The notes under the pieces are model-generated. The model was not told the DNA's origin. It did not search any database and saw nothing but the letters and a program-made list of their open reading frames with translations. Both the position numbers and the translations under genes were made by a program. A stretch of 64,000 bases of DNA from JAEMQF01 sp963775015 (GTDB taxonomy: Bacteria > Pseudomonadota > Gammaproteobacteria > Burkholderiales > Burkholderiaceae_C): NCBI GenBank assembly GCA_963775015.1, contig CAVZHI010000015.1:434001-498000 (forward strand), written 5' to 3'. This document shows, piece by piece, positions 9,385-17,990 of this stretch (the first letter of the stretch is position 1; each line of letters begins with the position of its first letter).

Positions 9385-9735
9385 CTAGACCTTGTCCTTC
9401 ATGCTGCGCTGCGCCTGCGCCCAGAGGCTGCGGCACTCCCGATCGAAGGCGGTGGCTTCGTTTGCCTTGGGCGGTATGGGCACGAGGCGGCGCCGCTCGG
9501 CGATGTACGCCGCCGTCTTGCGTGCGTCGGCCAGGCGCGCGCGCGTCGCGGCGTCCGGCTTGACGCTCCACAGGCTGAGGAAGATCTCGTCGCCGTGGCC
9601 GCGCACTTCGGCGACCCGCGTTTCGCACAAGGCGTGGTTCACGTCGAAGCGCGCGAGTGCCTTGGGGTCGATCTTCAGCGCCAGCGCGGCGGGTGCGGCG
9701 AGCAGCAGGGCGAGCAGGGTGGTCGTTTTGCGCAT
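9385..9735 (-). CDS. Secreted hypothetical protein
   Basis: A 116-residue protein with a clear signal peptide (MRKTTTLLALLLAAPAALAL) and a GAGG ribosome site eight bases before ATG 9735. The mature part has two cysteines (ALCETR and DRECRSLW) that could form one periplasmic disulfide, and is rich in Ala, Arg and Lys. No family is recognised and no neighbour suggests a role. Confidence 0.7.
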   Translation of the reverse strand: MRKTTTLLALLLAAPAALALKIDPKALARFDVNHALCETRVAEVRGHGDEIFLSLWSVKPDAATRARLADARKTAAYIAERRRLVPIPPKANEATAFDRECRSLWAQAQRSMKDKV

Positions 9736-9823
9736 CGGTGCAGCCTCTTGGCTTGCGGCGGGATTGTGCCTGCGCCGCCCAGGGTGAACCGGGCGGGAAC
9801 CCCGCTCGAACTTGAAAAGCGAA

Positions 9824-9843
9824 GGGCCGCCTTGCGGCGGCCC
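9824..9843 (-). terminator. Strong GC hairpin, probable terminator of the small minus-strand gene
   Basis: GGGCCGCC and GGCGGCCC flank a TTGC loop, a perfect eight-base-pair stem. On the minus strand the hairpin begins seven bases after the stop codon at 9850 and is followed by TTCGCTTTTC, a weak T tract. This is the usual position of an intrinsic terminator for a gene ending at 9850. Confidence 0.55.
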
Positions 9844-9849
9844 TGCGGC

Positions 9850-10002
9850 TTACCGGGCAACACCCTTGACGGGTGCAGACGGTTTCTTTTGGCGCCGGGC
9901 ACGGGTTCCGGGAGTCCGCCCAATCTGCGGTCGGTTCATCGCCTCGAAAAGTTCATTGTCCGGCTCGCCGGCGGCACCCGATCGGTTCAATTGGCGGGTC
10001 AT
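9850..10002 (-). CDS. Possible small basic protein (50 aa)
   Basis: The frame starts at ATG 10002 and ends at TAA 9850, giving MTRQLNRSGAAG at the N-terminus and a very basic tail ending RRQKKPSAPVKGVAR. The main support is position: a perfect terminator-like hairpin follows the stop at once on the same strand, which random frames do not predict. No good Shine-Dalgarno site precedes the start; an in-frame upstream ATG at 10056 would give 68 residues. No family is recognised. Confidence 0.42.
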   Translation of the reverse strand: MTRQLNRSGAAGEPDNELFEAMNRPQIGRTPGTRARRQKKPSAPVKGVAR

Positions 10003-10086
10003 TGGCGCCCAGTTCGGGCGCAACGCCGAATCGGCTAACCTGCGCCGTCGCGCCACGCCGCGCGCTGCGAATCAATTGGAAGTCTC

Positions 10087-11991
10087 GTGCTCGGTTATTT
10101 CGAAAGACTGGTTCATCCCTACCCCGACGCTGCAGCGCCGGCGCCGCCACGCGGATTCTTCGCCTTCGCCTGGTCGTGCACGGCGGGGATGCGCCCGTTC
10201 ATCGCCGGCATGACGCTGCTCGCCGCGGCGATCGGCGCCTTCGAGGCGCTGCTGTTCGCGCTGCTCGGCCGCTTGATCGACTGGCTCGGCCAGGTCGAGC
10301 CGGCGCGGCTGTGGAGCGAGGGCGGCAGGGTGATGTGGCTGGTGGCCGGCGCCATGCTCGCGAGCCCGCTGCTGGTGTGGTTCTTTGCGCTGCTCAAATA
10401 TCAGACGCTGTCGGGCAACTTTCCGATGCTGCTGCGCTGGAATTTCCACCGCCGCATGCTCGACCAGAGCATGAGCTTCTACCAGGACGAATTCGCCGGC
10501 CGTGTCGCCGCCAAGGTGATGCAGACCGCGCTCGCGACGCGCGACACGGTGCTCATCGTCACCGACGTCCTGGTGTTCGTCTCGATCTATTTCGCGACCA
10601 TGGTCGCCGTCGTCGGCACCTTCGATCCGATTCTGCTGCTGCCGTTCTTCGCCTGGCTGCTGCTCTACGTCGGCGCGCTCGCGTTCTTCGTGCCACGCCT
10701 GTCCCGGGTGGCGACGCAGCAGGCCGACGCCCGCTCGCTGATGACCGGGCGCATCACCGACGCCTACACCAACATCGCCACCGTCAAGCTGTTTTCGCAC
10801 GGCCGGCGCGAAGCGGCTTACGCTCAATCGGCGATGCAGGAGTTCATGCAGTCGGTGCATGCGCAGATGCGGCTCATCAGCGGCGTCGAGGTGGTGATCC
10901 ACACGCTCAACATCGTGCTGATCCTGGCCACGCTCGGCACCACGCTGTTCCTGTGGAGCCGCGGCAGCGTCGGCATTGGCGCGGTCGCCGCGACGAGCGC
11001 GATGGCGGTTCGGCTGAACGGCTTCTCGCACTGGATCATGTGGGAGATGGCTTCGTTGTTCGAGCATGTGGGCACGGTGCAGGACGGCATGAACACGCTG
11101 TCGCTGCCGCACGCCGTGGTCGACCGGCCGGATGCGAAGCCGATCCACGTGAGCCGGGGCGAGATCGTGTTCGACGCGGTCAACTTCTCCTATGGCGCCG
11201 CGCGGGCCGGTGCCGCACCGGTGATCCAGGACCTGTCGCTGCACATCCGCCCGGGCGAGAAGATCGGCCTCGTCGGGCGTTCGGGCGCCGGCAAGTCGAC
11301 GATCGTGAACCTGCTGCTGCGCTTTTACGACGTGCAAAGCGGCCGCGTGCTGATCGACGCGCAGGATATTTCGCTCGCGACGCAGATGAGCCTGCGCGCG
11401 CAAGTCGGCATGGTGACGCAGGACACGTCGCTGCTGCACCGCTCGGTGCGCGACAACATCCTCTACGGCCGGCCCGACGCGAGTGATCAACAGATGCTCG
11501 TCGCCGCGAAGCGCGCCGAAGCGCATGAGTTCATCCAAGGTCTGGCGGACGCGAAAGGCCGCACCGGGTATGACGCGCATGTCGGCGAGCGCGGCGTCAA
11601 GCTCTCCGGCGGGCAGCGCCAGCGCATCGCGATTGCACGCGTGATGCTGAAGGACGCGCCGATCCTGCTCCTGGACGAAGCGACGAGCGCGCTCGACTCG
11701 GAAGTCGAAGCGGCGATCCAGGCGAGCCTGTACCGCTTGATGGAGGGCAAGACGGTCGTCGCGATCGCGCACCGCCTGTCGACGATCGCCGCGATGGACC
11801 GCCTCATCGTTCTCGAGAAAGGCCGCATCGTCGAAGAGGGCGACCACCGCAGCCTGCTCGCGCGGGGTGGAATTTATGCACGCCTCTGGGCGCATCAGAG
11901 CGGCGGTTTTCTCGCCGATGTGCTTGATGAGGACGAGGCTGCGGCGACTGCCGTGCCTCGCGCCGCCGATCGTGCCACCACAGGCTTGTGA
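10087..11991 (+). CDS. ABC exporter, fused membrane and ATPase domains (MsbA/MDR-like)
   Basis: A 634-residue half-transporter that should work as a homodimer in the inner membrane. Six hydrophobic helices occupy residues 35-320 and the nucleotide-binding domain the last 250. Walker A GRSGAGKST is near residue 397, the signature LSGGQRQRIAIARV near 505, Walker B ILLLDEATSALDSE near 525, and the switch histidine in AIAHRLST. The start is GTG 10087 with GGAAG five bases upstream. Family members export lipids, drugs or peptides. No processing peptidase, accessory or natural-product gene is nearby, so the substrate is unknown. The tail of about 40 acidic and alanine-rich residues is not part of the ABC fold. 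Confidence 0.92.
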   Translation: MLGYFERLVHPYPDAAAPAPPRGFFAFAWSCTAGMRPFIAGMTLLAAAIGAFEALLFALLGRLIDWLGQVEPARLWSEGGRVMWLVAGAMLASPLLVWFFALLKYQTLSGNFPMLLRWNFHRRMLDQSMSFYQDEFAGRVAAKVMQTALATRDTVLIVTDVLVFVSIYFATMVAVVGTFDPILLLPFFAWLLLYVGALAFFVPRLSRVATQQADARSLMTGRITDAYTNIATVKLFSHGRREAAYAQSAMQEFMQSVHAQMRLISGVEVVIHTLNIVLILATLGTTLFLWSRGSVGIGAVAATSAMAVRLNGFSHWIMWEMASLFEHVGTVQDGMNTLSLPHAVVDRPDAKPIHVSRGEIVFDAVNFSYGAARAGAAPVIQDLSLHIRPGEKIGLVGRSGAGKSTIVNLLLRFYDVQSGRVLIDAQDISLATQMSLRAQVGMVTQDTSLLHRSVRDNILYGRPDASDQQMLVAAKRAEAHEFIQGLADAKGRTGYDAHVGERGVKLSGGQRQRIAIARVMLKDAPILLLDEATSALDSEVEAAIQASLYRLMEGKTVVAIAHRLSTIAAMDRLIVLEKGRIVEEGDHRSLLARGGIYARLWAHQSGGFLADVLDEDEAAATAVPRAADRATTGL

Positions 11992-12096
11992 CCGGGGGTA
12001 AGCAGAGGCGCTGCGCGGTGGCTTTTCTTCACAGCGTTCCTTGGGCTGCGACGCCAGAATCGCCGCACGCCCCTGCCGGGCGACAGGGCAACCTCG

Positions 12097-13189
12097 TTGA
12101 CACAGCATGATCGACGCGCCGCATTGGCCGCCATTTCCGCACTCTGGCTCGCCGCTTGTGGCGGTGGTTCGGGCGGCGCTGCCGCCCCGGAGCCGGTCGC
12201 CGGACCCGGCCCGGTGCCGCCGCCGCCCCCCGGCGCCCCGGTGCCACCGCCGCCACCCCCCTCAGGCGTGAGCTTCGGCAATTTCTCGGGCGCCGACCTG
12301 GGGCAGGGCGCTGCGCTGCGCGGCGCGCTCGCCTTTCCCGCCAGCAACCCATGGAACACCGACGTGTCCACGGCGCCGGTCGATCCGAATTCGGCGGCGC
12401 TGATCGCGAGCATCGGTTTGACACCAGGCTTGCACGCCGACTTCGGCGCCGGTCTCTATCAAGGCTCTCCGATCGGCATTCCCTATGTCGTCGTGGCGGG
12501 CAGCCAGGCGCGAAGTGGCAATGCACTGGACGGCCTACGGCGATGAAAGCGACCCCGGGCCTTACCCCGTGCCGAGCACGGCGCCGGTGGAAGGCGGGAA
12601 CGCGAGCACGGGTGACCGGCACGTGCTCGTGATCGATCGCGACAACAACCGCCTCTACGAGTTGTACCGGGCCTTCGTCAACCCCGATGGTTCGTGGAAC
12701 GCCGACTGCGGCGCGGTGTTCCACCTCGACAGCAACATCGTTCGTCCCGGTGGGCAAGCCGGGTGGACGAGCGCCGACGCCGCGGGCTTGCCGATCTTCC
12801 CCGGCCTGGCACGCTATGAAGAAGCCGCGCTCGGCCCGGGCGGCGTGCTGCACGCGCTGCGCTTCACCGCGCAGACCTCGAGCCGCGCCTATGTGCCGCC
12901 CGCGACCCACTTCGCGTCGAGCAATACGAGTGTGAACTTGCCGCCGATGGGCATGCGCGTCAGGTTGAAGGCGAGCTACATCATTCCGGCCGGTTTCAGT
13001 GCCGAGTCGCGCGCTTTGCTCACGGCGATGAAGCGCTTCGGCATGATCCTGGCCGACAACGGCAGCAACTGGTACGTCAGCGGCGCACCCGATTCACGCT
13101 GGAACAATTCCGCGCTCGCCAGCGAGCTTGGCCAAGTGCACGGCAGCGACTTCGAAGTCGTGCTGATGCAAGGCCTCGTGACCGGCTGA
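12097..13189 (+). CDS. Proline-rich lipoprotein, conserved hypothetical (frameshifted)
   Basis: The TTG start at 12097 gives a lipoprotein signal with lipobox LAAC (residues 18-21), then a Gly/Ala stretch and a proline-rich linker (two PPPPP-type runs). The folded domain begins at about FPASNPWNTDVS and continues to a second frame with WTAYGDESDPGPYPVP, RHVLVIDRDNNRLYELYRA and a stop at 13187-13189. Joining the frames near 12511 by removing one C gives GSQAEVAMHWTAYGDE and one protein of about 363 residues. The DESDPGPYPIP-like motif recurs in uncharacterised secreted proteins. It should be anchored in the outer membrane facing the periplasm or outside. Function unknown. Confidence 0.72.
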
Positions 13190-13238
13190 ACCGCGCCGCT
13201 GCCTCGCCGGCGCCTGGCTCTACGGGCTGCTGCGCTGC

Positions 13239-13370
13239 GTGCACAGCGCCATCCAGTGCACGACGAACCGGGTGACCCACCGCTTCACGGCGTTCGCTGC
13301 TGGCACGCTGGTGCTGGTGCTGCTCTGGTCGGGTCTCATCTTCGAGCTCTTGCGCGTACCGCGCCCTTGA
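13239..13370 (+). CDS. Possible small single-span membrane protein
   Basis: A GTG-initiated frame of 43 codons ends at TGA 13368-13370. Its C-terminal half is one hydrophobic helix (AAGTLVLVLLWSGLIFELL) followed by a short basic tail. No ribosome site is evident and a shorter start at GTG 13272 is possible. It lies between the lipoprotein gene and a convergent hypothetical gene. Support is limited to composition and length. Confidence 0.25.
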   Translation: MHSAIQCTTNRVTHRFTAFAAGTLVLVLLWSGLIFELLRVPRP

Positions 13371-13416
13371 GCCGCGCGCCGCGGACGGTTCGCGGCGCGG
13401 CCCGCGGCGATTCAGG

Positions 13417-13806
13417 TCATTGCGTGCTCTGCACCTTGACCCACTCGGCGTCGCCCGAGGTCCGGTTGTTCTTCTGGAATTTCACCTCGACCATCGCGCC
13501 CGGTTTGACGTCGGCGAGGCTGCCGACGCGACTGGGCTGCTGCAATTTGCTGCGGTCCAGCCACACGGGAGTGCGCGCGCCAAGTTTCGCGGTGTACGCC
13601 TGACCTTCGTGCAGTACGGTCAGGGTGCGTTGCGCTTCATTGACCGACTGCACCGCAGCGAGGACCGTGTGCTTGCCCGACAGGCCGGCGGATTGGCCGA
13701 GCGGAATGAACATCTCGGTCGATTTTTGCGCCAGAACTGGCGCGGCGCCGGCGCACAGCAGCGCGGCGAGCAGCGCGATACGCGCCGGTGGATTGTTCTG
13801 GGTCAT
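13417..13806 (-). CDS. Secreted hypothetical protein
   Basis: A 129-residue protein with signal peptide MTQNNPPARIALLAALLCAG and cleavage near VLAQ. ATG 13806 has GGAGGG about eight bases upstream and is preferred over an ATG 15 bases earlier. The mature part resembles a small beta-barrel or OB-like fold (HTVLAAVQSVNEAQRTLTVL, VKPGAMVEVKFQ), a layout also seen in periplasmic metal-binding CusF-like proteins, but no metal ligands are evident. It follows the di-heme peroxidase gene by 28 bases and may share its transcript. Confidence 0.65.
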   Translation of the reverse strand: MTQNNPPARIALLAALLCAGAAPVLAQKSTEMFIPLGQSAGLSGKHTVLAAVQSVNEAQRTLTVLHEGQAYTAKLGARTPVWLDRSKLQQPSRVGSLADVKPGAMVEVKFQKNNRTSGDAEWVKVQSTQ

Positions 13807-13834
13807 CGTGCGGCCCTCCATAGGGTTGGGTTCA

Positions 13835-15205
13835 TCAATTCAAGACCATCAATTCGGCACGCGCGGCGCGCACCGCGACGAGCGCTTCGTCGATCGTGCT
13901 GCGCGGCGGCTCGCGGTACTCGGCGGCGCGCGCGATCAGGCGCAGCGCGCTTTGCAACTGCTGCGACGCCGCTTGCCCCGCCAGGCCGCTGCTGCCGCCT
14001 TGCGCCAGAACGCGCAGCGCACCTTCGAGCAGGAGCCGCGCGCCCTCCAGAATTTCGCGCGGCGTTTCGCGGCGTGGCGGCGGGTTCATGAGCGTTTCGT
14101 TGAGCAGCGTCTGCGTCTGGCGGATGTTCTCGATTGCGTTCAGGACGCGCAGGAATGCAGCGATCGCCTGGATCTGCGTCGCGTCGATTTCGATCCCTTT
14201 CTTGTTCGGGTCGATGCTCTTCAGGAACAGCCCTGCGGGCGATTCGTTGAACGCGTCGCCGTCGTAGAAGCCGACCGCTCCTTCGAGCGTTGCGACCGAG
14301 TTGTTGTGGAAAAAAGGTGCCGTGTCGGCGGCTTCGACGAGCGGGGGCGTATTGAAAGTCTTGTCGCCGGGCGATCCCAATCCGTCGTCCTCGGGGACGA
14401 GTTCGCCCGTCAGGCGCGCCGGCTGGTCGGGCAGGTCTTCGACACCGGTGTTGAAGTTCGCGTTGCCCAGGTTCGCCTGGCCAAGCCGGGCGTTCGCGCC
14501 GGCGTTGTTATGGCAGATGTTGCACTTGCCGACCGAGTTGTCGAGAAAGATCTCCTGGCCGCGTTTGGCCAGCGACCCCTTCAGCGGCAGCGGCAACTGC
14601 AGGTCGCTTTGCCGGCCGAGCGAGAGCTGGAACGCTTCGAGCGCGTCGAGCTCGGCGTCGGTGGGGAGACGAAAGTCGACGCCGGGAACCCGGTTCAGCG
14701 TCTTCGTGAAGTGTTGGATCACGGCGCCGGTGGCGAAGGAGCGCAGGGATCCGTCGCCCGGCGCGCCGTCGCCCGACCAGCCGGTGCGCGGGCCCTGCGG
14801 GCTGTCGACCGAGACGCGCATCGACAACACATGCGGCACGCCGCGCATCACGAACTGGCGCTCCAGGTCGCCGAAGCCGTCGAGGTTCTCGCGGATCAGG
14901 CCGAACTCGCGCATCAGGCGCGGGCTCTCGAATCCTGTCTTGAGCGCCGGATTGAACTCGGCGACGAACAGCGGGTCGTTCGGCGGCAGTTTGGCGATGA
15001 ACGCCGGGTCGATGGTGAAGTTGTTGCTCGCCGGGTGGCAGGTGCCGCAGGTGCGGCCGTTGCCGCCGAAGGTTTCCTTGAAAAACAGATCCCGGCCGCG
15101 CGCAATCAGCGCGTCTTGCGGCGACGGCGGCAGGGGCGGCTTGGCGCAGCCCGACAGAACGAGCACGAGGCCAATCGTCGCCAAGGTGCGGAGTGAATGT
15201 GTCAT
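13835..15205 (-). CDS. Di-heme cytochrome c peroxidase / MauG-like lipoprotein
   Basis: A 456-residue protein with lipobox LSGC at residues 17-20, so it is predicted to be a lipid-anchored periplasmic protein. Two CxxCH heme c sites are visible, CGTCH at residues 53-57 and CNICH at 228-232, the spacing expected for the two halves of the bacterial di-heme peroxidase/MauG family. These enzymes reduce hydrogen peroxide or carry out oxidations through a high-valent heme. The C-terminal 100 residues are an Arg/Ala-rich helical extension unlike standard CcpA. The start has GGAGG upstream. No electron donor gene is adjacent. Confidence 0.88.
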   Translation of the reverse strand: MTHSLRTLATIGLVLVLSGCAKPPLPPSPQDALIARGRDLFFKETFGGNGRTCGTCHPASNNFTIDPAFIAKLPPNDPLFVAEFNPALKTGFESPRLMREFGLIRENLDGFGDLERQFVMRGVPHVLSMRVSVDSPQGPRTGWSGDGAPGDGSLRSFATGAVIQHFTKTLNRVPGVDFRLPTDAELDALEAFQLSLGRQSDLQLPLPLKGSLAKRGQEIFLDNSVGKCNICHNNAGANARLGQANLGNANFNTGVEDLPDQPARLTGELVPEDDGLGSPGDKTFNTPPLVEAADTAPFFHNNSVATLEGAVGFYDGDAFNESPAGLFLKSIDPNKKGIEIDATQIQAIAAFLRVLNAIENIRQTQTLLNETLMNPPPRRETPREILEGARLLLEGALRVLAQGGSSGLAGQAASQQLQSALRLIARAAEYREPPRSTIDEALVAVRAARAELMVLN

Positions 15206-15364
15206 GCGGGCCCTCCAACAGGTGCGGGTTCGCTTCAGCGGCGCGCGCCGCGAGGCCTCGCAACCCGGCGGCGTGATGGCATGCTGGGTGCGAGGCGCCG
15301 GGAGTTTAGGCCGGCCGCGCGGACGTCACAAGCGCCCTGGGGTTACAACGAGTAGCTGCGGCGC

Positions 15365-15589
15365 TCAGGCTTCGTACTTGAACGACAACGACACGCGCGC
15401 CCGGTAGGCGACGACCTTGCCGTCTTCGATTTTCATGTCGAGCTTGCAGATTTCCGCGACGCGCAAGTCGCGCAGCGATTTGGCTGCGATCTCGACCGCG
15501 TTCTTCGCCGCGTCTTCCCACGACACGCTGCTCGTGCCGATGATCTCCGTGACGCGATAGACGCCGCTTTCTGACTTCTTCTTCGCCAT
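15365..15589 (-). CDS. Dodecin family flavin-binding protein
   Basis: A 74-residue protein covering the entire dodecin fold: VYRVTEIIGTSSVSWEDAA, then NAVEIAAKSLRDLRVAEI and the strand pair KIEDGKVVAYRARVSLSFKY. Dodecins form twelve-subunit hollow spheres that store FMN, riboflavin or degradation products in the cytoplasm. The tryptophan in SVSWEDA that stacks on the flavin is present. ATG 15589 has AAGGAG at good distance. A seven-codon frame (MKERLST) ends just upstream and repeats the same AAGGAGCG sequence. Confidence 0.93.
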   Translation of the reverse strand: MAKKKSESGVYRVTEIIGTSSVSWEDAAKNAVEIAAKSLRDLRVAEICKLDMKIEDGKVVAYRARVSLSFKYEA

Positions 15590-15684
15590 GTGTCGCTCCT
15601 TCAGGTTGAGAGGCGCTCCTTCATGGGCTGTGGCGCCTCGGGCAAAGCATCATAAACCTGCGCCGCTGCGCCGGGCGGCGCGGA

Positions 15685-16152
15685 TCACGCGGGAGACGAT
15701 CGCAAGCCGTAGGCCTTGCCGTCGACGAAGAGGAATTCGGCGCGCAATATCGCCTCGCCCTTTTCGCCGCTGAACGTGAAGCCGACGACACCCAGCGTCT
15801 GGCCTGGCTTGACTTCTGCCATTTGCCAGGCTTGCAGGCGCGTCAGCGGCGCGAGCTCGATCTCCCACACCGCGTCTTTGCGCGTCGGCAGGCGCGCGGC
15901 GCCGAGGATTCGCGCGGCATCGACATTCGCCGATTGCGCCGGGATCTTGCGCGTGGCGAGGTCGGGCGGCAGTTGCAGATTCGCGGTCACACGAAGTTTG
16001 ATTTCGGCGTGCGGATTGCGCCAGGCCACGCTGTCGGCTTTGCCTTCCAGGTAGATCGGCTTGTCCTGGTCGAAGCTGCTCCAGCCGTGGTGGGCGTGGG
16101 CGAACGGTGCGAGCGTGCTCGCGCCGAGCGCGACGAAGTGACGACGTTGCAT
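15685..16152 (-). CDS. DUF6152 family periplasmic protein
   Basis: A 155-residue protein with a short signal (MQRRHFVALGASTLAPFAHA) that resembles a Tat leader in its paired arginines. The mature protein starts HHGWSSFDQDKPIYLEGK, with the HHGW motif typical of the DUF6152 family, followed by VAWRNPHAEIKL and a small beta domain. Family members often sit beside the membrane protein encoded just upstream here (18 bases apart) and are linked by context to copper or redox genes. The molecular role is not known. Confidence 0.82.
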   Translation of the reverse strand: MQRRHFVALGASTLAPFAHAHHGWSSFDQDKPIYLEGKADSVAWRNPHAEIKLRVTANLQLPPDLATRKIPAQSANVDAARILGAARLPTRKDAVWEIELAPLTRLQAWQMAEVKPGQTLGVVGFTFSGEKGEAILRAEFLFVDGKAYGLRSSPA

Positions 16153-16170
16153 GGAAGAATCCCTTTTCAG

Positions 16171-16587
16171 TCAAACGTAGGCGATCCAACGACCGCAAAT
16201 GATGACGCCGAGCCAAATCCCCAGCGAGAGTGCGGATTGAGCGCGCGCCAGAGAATCGTGCACCGCGAGGCCACCGCGCCAATGAAACAGCGCCGCATTG
16301 CACCCCGCGAGCGCGAGCAAGAACATCTTCACGAGGAAGGCGCGATTCGCGAGCAACTCATCGTACTGGGTCGCGAACATCACGCCGCCGCTGAGGGCCG
16401 CCAGCGCAAAGCCTGCGAGCGAGACGGGCAAAGCCAAGCGCGCCAATGCGTCCTGGGCGAGGCTTGCTGCGGCGCCCCAGACGCGCAACTCGAACACGAC
16501 CAGGCTGCCCAGCAGGAGCGCGATGCCGAAGATGTGCGCGGCTTCGAGAGCCGGGTAGGCGTAGGGCGAGCTGACGATCCAGTCCAT
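16171..16587 (-). CDS. DUF6644-like four-helix membrane protein
   Basis: A 138-residue integral membrane protein with about four helices. It starts MDWIVSSPYAYPALEAAH and contains a histidine-bearing first helix (EAAHIFGIALLLGSLVVFEL) and a final RWIAYV. This is the partner seen upstream of DUF6152 proteins in many proteobacteria; the two genes are 18 bases apart and almost certainly one operon. Conserved histidines could bind heme or metal, but that is inference. Confidence 0.75.
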   Translation of the reverse strand: MDWIVSSPYAYPALEAAHIFGIALLLGSLVVFELRVWGAAASLAQDALARLALPVSLAGFALAALSGGVMFATQYDELLANRAFLVKMFLLALAGCNAALFHWRGGLAVHDSLARAQSALSLGIWLGVIICGRWIAYV

Positions 16588-16654
16588 GGTGTGCGGCGAT
16601 TTTCGCCGCAGTGTCCGACGCGCTCGATGGCGTTGCGCCGGATAACATCGAGCG

Positions 16655-17950
16655 ATGAGCTTCCGCCCCAGTGACCCACCGAGCGACCCCGATACACGCG
16701 TCGCCACCTTGTCCAACGGCGTGCGCATCGTCACGATTGCCTTGCCGCACCTGGACAGCGCAAGCGTCAGCGTCTTCGTTCGCACCGGCAGCGGCCACGA
16801 AAGCAAACGCCTGAACGGCATCAGCCACTTCGCCGAGCACATGGCGTTCAAGGGGACGGAGACGCGTGACTGCCAGCGCATCAACCTCGACGCCGAGCGC
16901 CTGGGTGCCGAGGTCAACGCGCACACCGACAAGGACCACACCGCGTACCACATGCGCGGCATGGCGCGCGACTCCGGCGAGTTCATTCGCATGCTCGGCG
17001 ACATCGTGCAAGGAAGCACGTTCCCGGAGGTGGAACTCGAGCGCGAGCGCCAGGTGATCCTGCACGAATTCATCGAAGACGAAGACGACGCGCTGTCGGC
17101 CGCGTTCAAGCTCTTCGACAAGAACTGCTACGGCGCGCACCCGCTCGCGCAGCCGGTGATCGGCACGCGCAGCAACATCGAACGCTTCACGCGCGACGAG
17201 TTGATGGGCTATATGCAGCAGCAGTACAGCGGCGCGAACGTGATCGTCGGTGTGGCGGGCAAGGTCGACGCTGCGGCGTTGCTTGAGCACGCGCAAGCCG
17301 CGTTCGGCGCCATGCCGCGCGGCCAGGAGAACGTCTTGCCGGCGCCGCAGTACGAGGGCGGCATCGGTTCGCGGCGCATGGCCGGCGTGCCGCAGACGCA
17401 TGTCGTGCTGGGCTTCCCGATTCCCGCGCTGCAAGGCGAGTACCACGCGAGCGCGGTCGCGGCCACGCTGTTCGGCGAGGGCATGAGTTCGCCGCTGATG
17501 GACCAGATCCGCGAGCGCCGCGGCCTCGTCTACTACGCGGCGTGTTCGGCCGACGTGCTCGACGCGTGCGGCCAGTTCGTCATCGAGGCGTCGACCGCGC
17601 CCGAGAATGTCGACGAGTTCTTCGTCGAAGTGATGCGCCTGCTGCGTGCGCAGGCGCAGCGCATCGACCCGATCGACTTCGAACGCGCGCGCAATCAAAT
17701 CGCGGTGCGTGCGATGCGCGCCCAGGAGCAACCCGTGGCGCGCCTCGAGGCTGCGGCGCAGGACTTGTTTGCGCTCTCGCGCGTGCGCTCGCGTGCCGAA
17801 GTCATGGCGCGCTTCGACGCTGTGAGCGCAGACCAGGTGCGCGCCGAGTTCGCGCGGCTGCTCAGCGTTCCCGCGGCGGTCGCGATCGCGGGCAAGGTGG
17901 GCAAGGGCGCGACCGAGCGCGTGGCGCAAATTGTTGCGTCGAGGCGTTGA
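16655..17950 (+). CDS. M16 family zinc metallopeptidase
   Basis: A 431-residue single-chain M16 peptidase. The inverted zinc motif HFAEH is at residues 58-62 and a downstream glutamate lies in the ERQVILHEFIEDEDD helix, so the active site is complete. The C-terminal M16 domain has GEGMSSPLMDQIRERRGLVY. Members near this length (PqqL/YmxG/processing-peptidase-like) degrade peptides or process precursors. There is no partner M16 gene beside it. The start ATG 16655 is 67 bases from the divergent DUF6644-like gene. Confidence 0.93.
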   Translation: MSFRPSDPPSDPDTRVATLSNGVRIVTIALPHLDSASVSVFVRTGSGHESKRLNGISHFAEHMAFKGTETRDCQRINLDAERLGAEVNAHTDKDHTAYHMRGMARDSGEFIRMLGDIVQGSTFPEVELERERQVILHEFIEDEDDALSAAFKLFDKNCYGAHPLAQPVIGTRSNIERFTRDELMGYMQQQYSGANVIVGVAGKVDAAALLEHAQAAFGAMPRGQENVLPAPQYEGGIGSRRMAGVPQTHVVLGFPIPALQGEYHASAVAATLFGEGMSSPLMDQIRERRGLVYYAACSADVLDACGQFVIEASTAPENVDEFFVEVMRLLRAQAQRIDPIDFERARNQIAVRAMRAQEQPVARLEAAAQDLFALSRVRSRAEVMARFDAVSADQVRAEFARLLSVPAAVAIAGKVGKGATERVAQIVASRR

Positions 17951-17954
17951 GGGT

Positions 17955-17980
17955 GGGCCCCGGCTTTCGCCGGGGTGACA
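17955..17980. repeat. Single REP-like palindrome between convergent genes
   Basis: TGGGCCCCGGCTTTCGCCGG followed by GGTGAC is one copy of the GGATCCCGGCTTTCGCCGGG repeat. It lies between the stop of the M16 gene at 17950 and the stop of the DUF72 gene at 17991, where its CCCCGGC-GCCGGGG stem may also act as a bidirectional terminator. Confidence 0.6.
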
Positions 17981-17990
17981 CGCGCGCAAC

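Larger units (their letters stand above)
9736..10086. other. Intergenic region with a small possible gene and a strong hairpin
   Basis: This 351-base gap separates the secreted hypothetical gene (minus) from the ABC exporter (plus). It holds a perfect eight-base-pair hairpin at 9824-9843 and a possible 50-codon minus-strand gene at 9850-10002, both listed separately. The rest shows no repeat, RNA gene or clear promoter. Confidence 0.5.
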
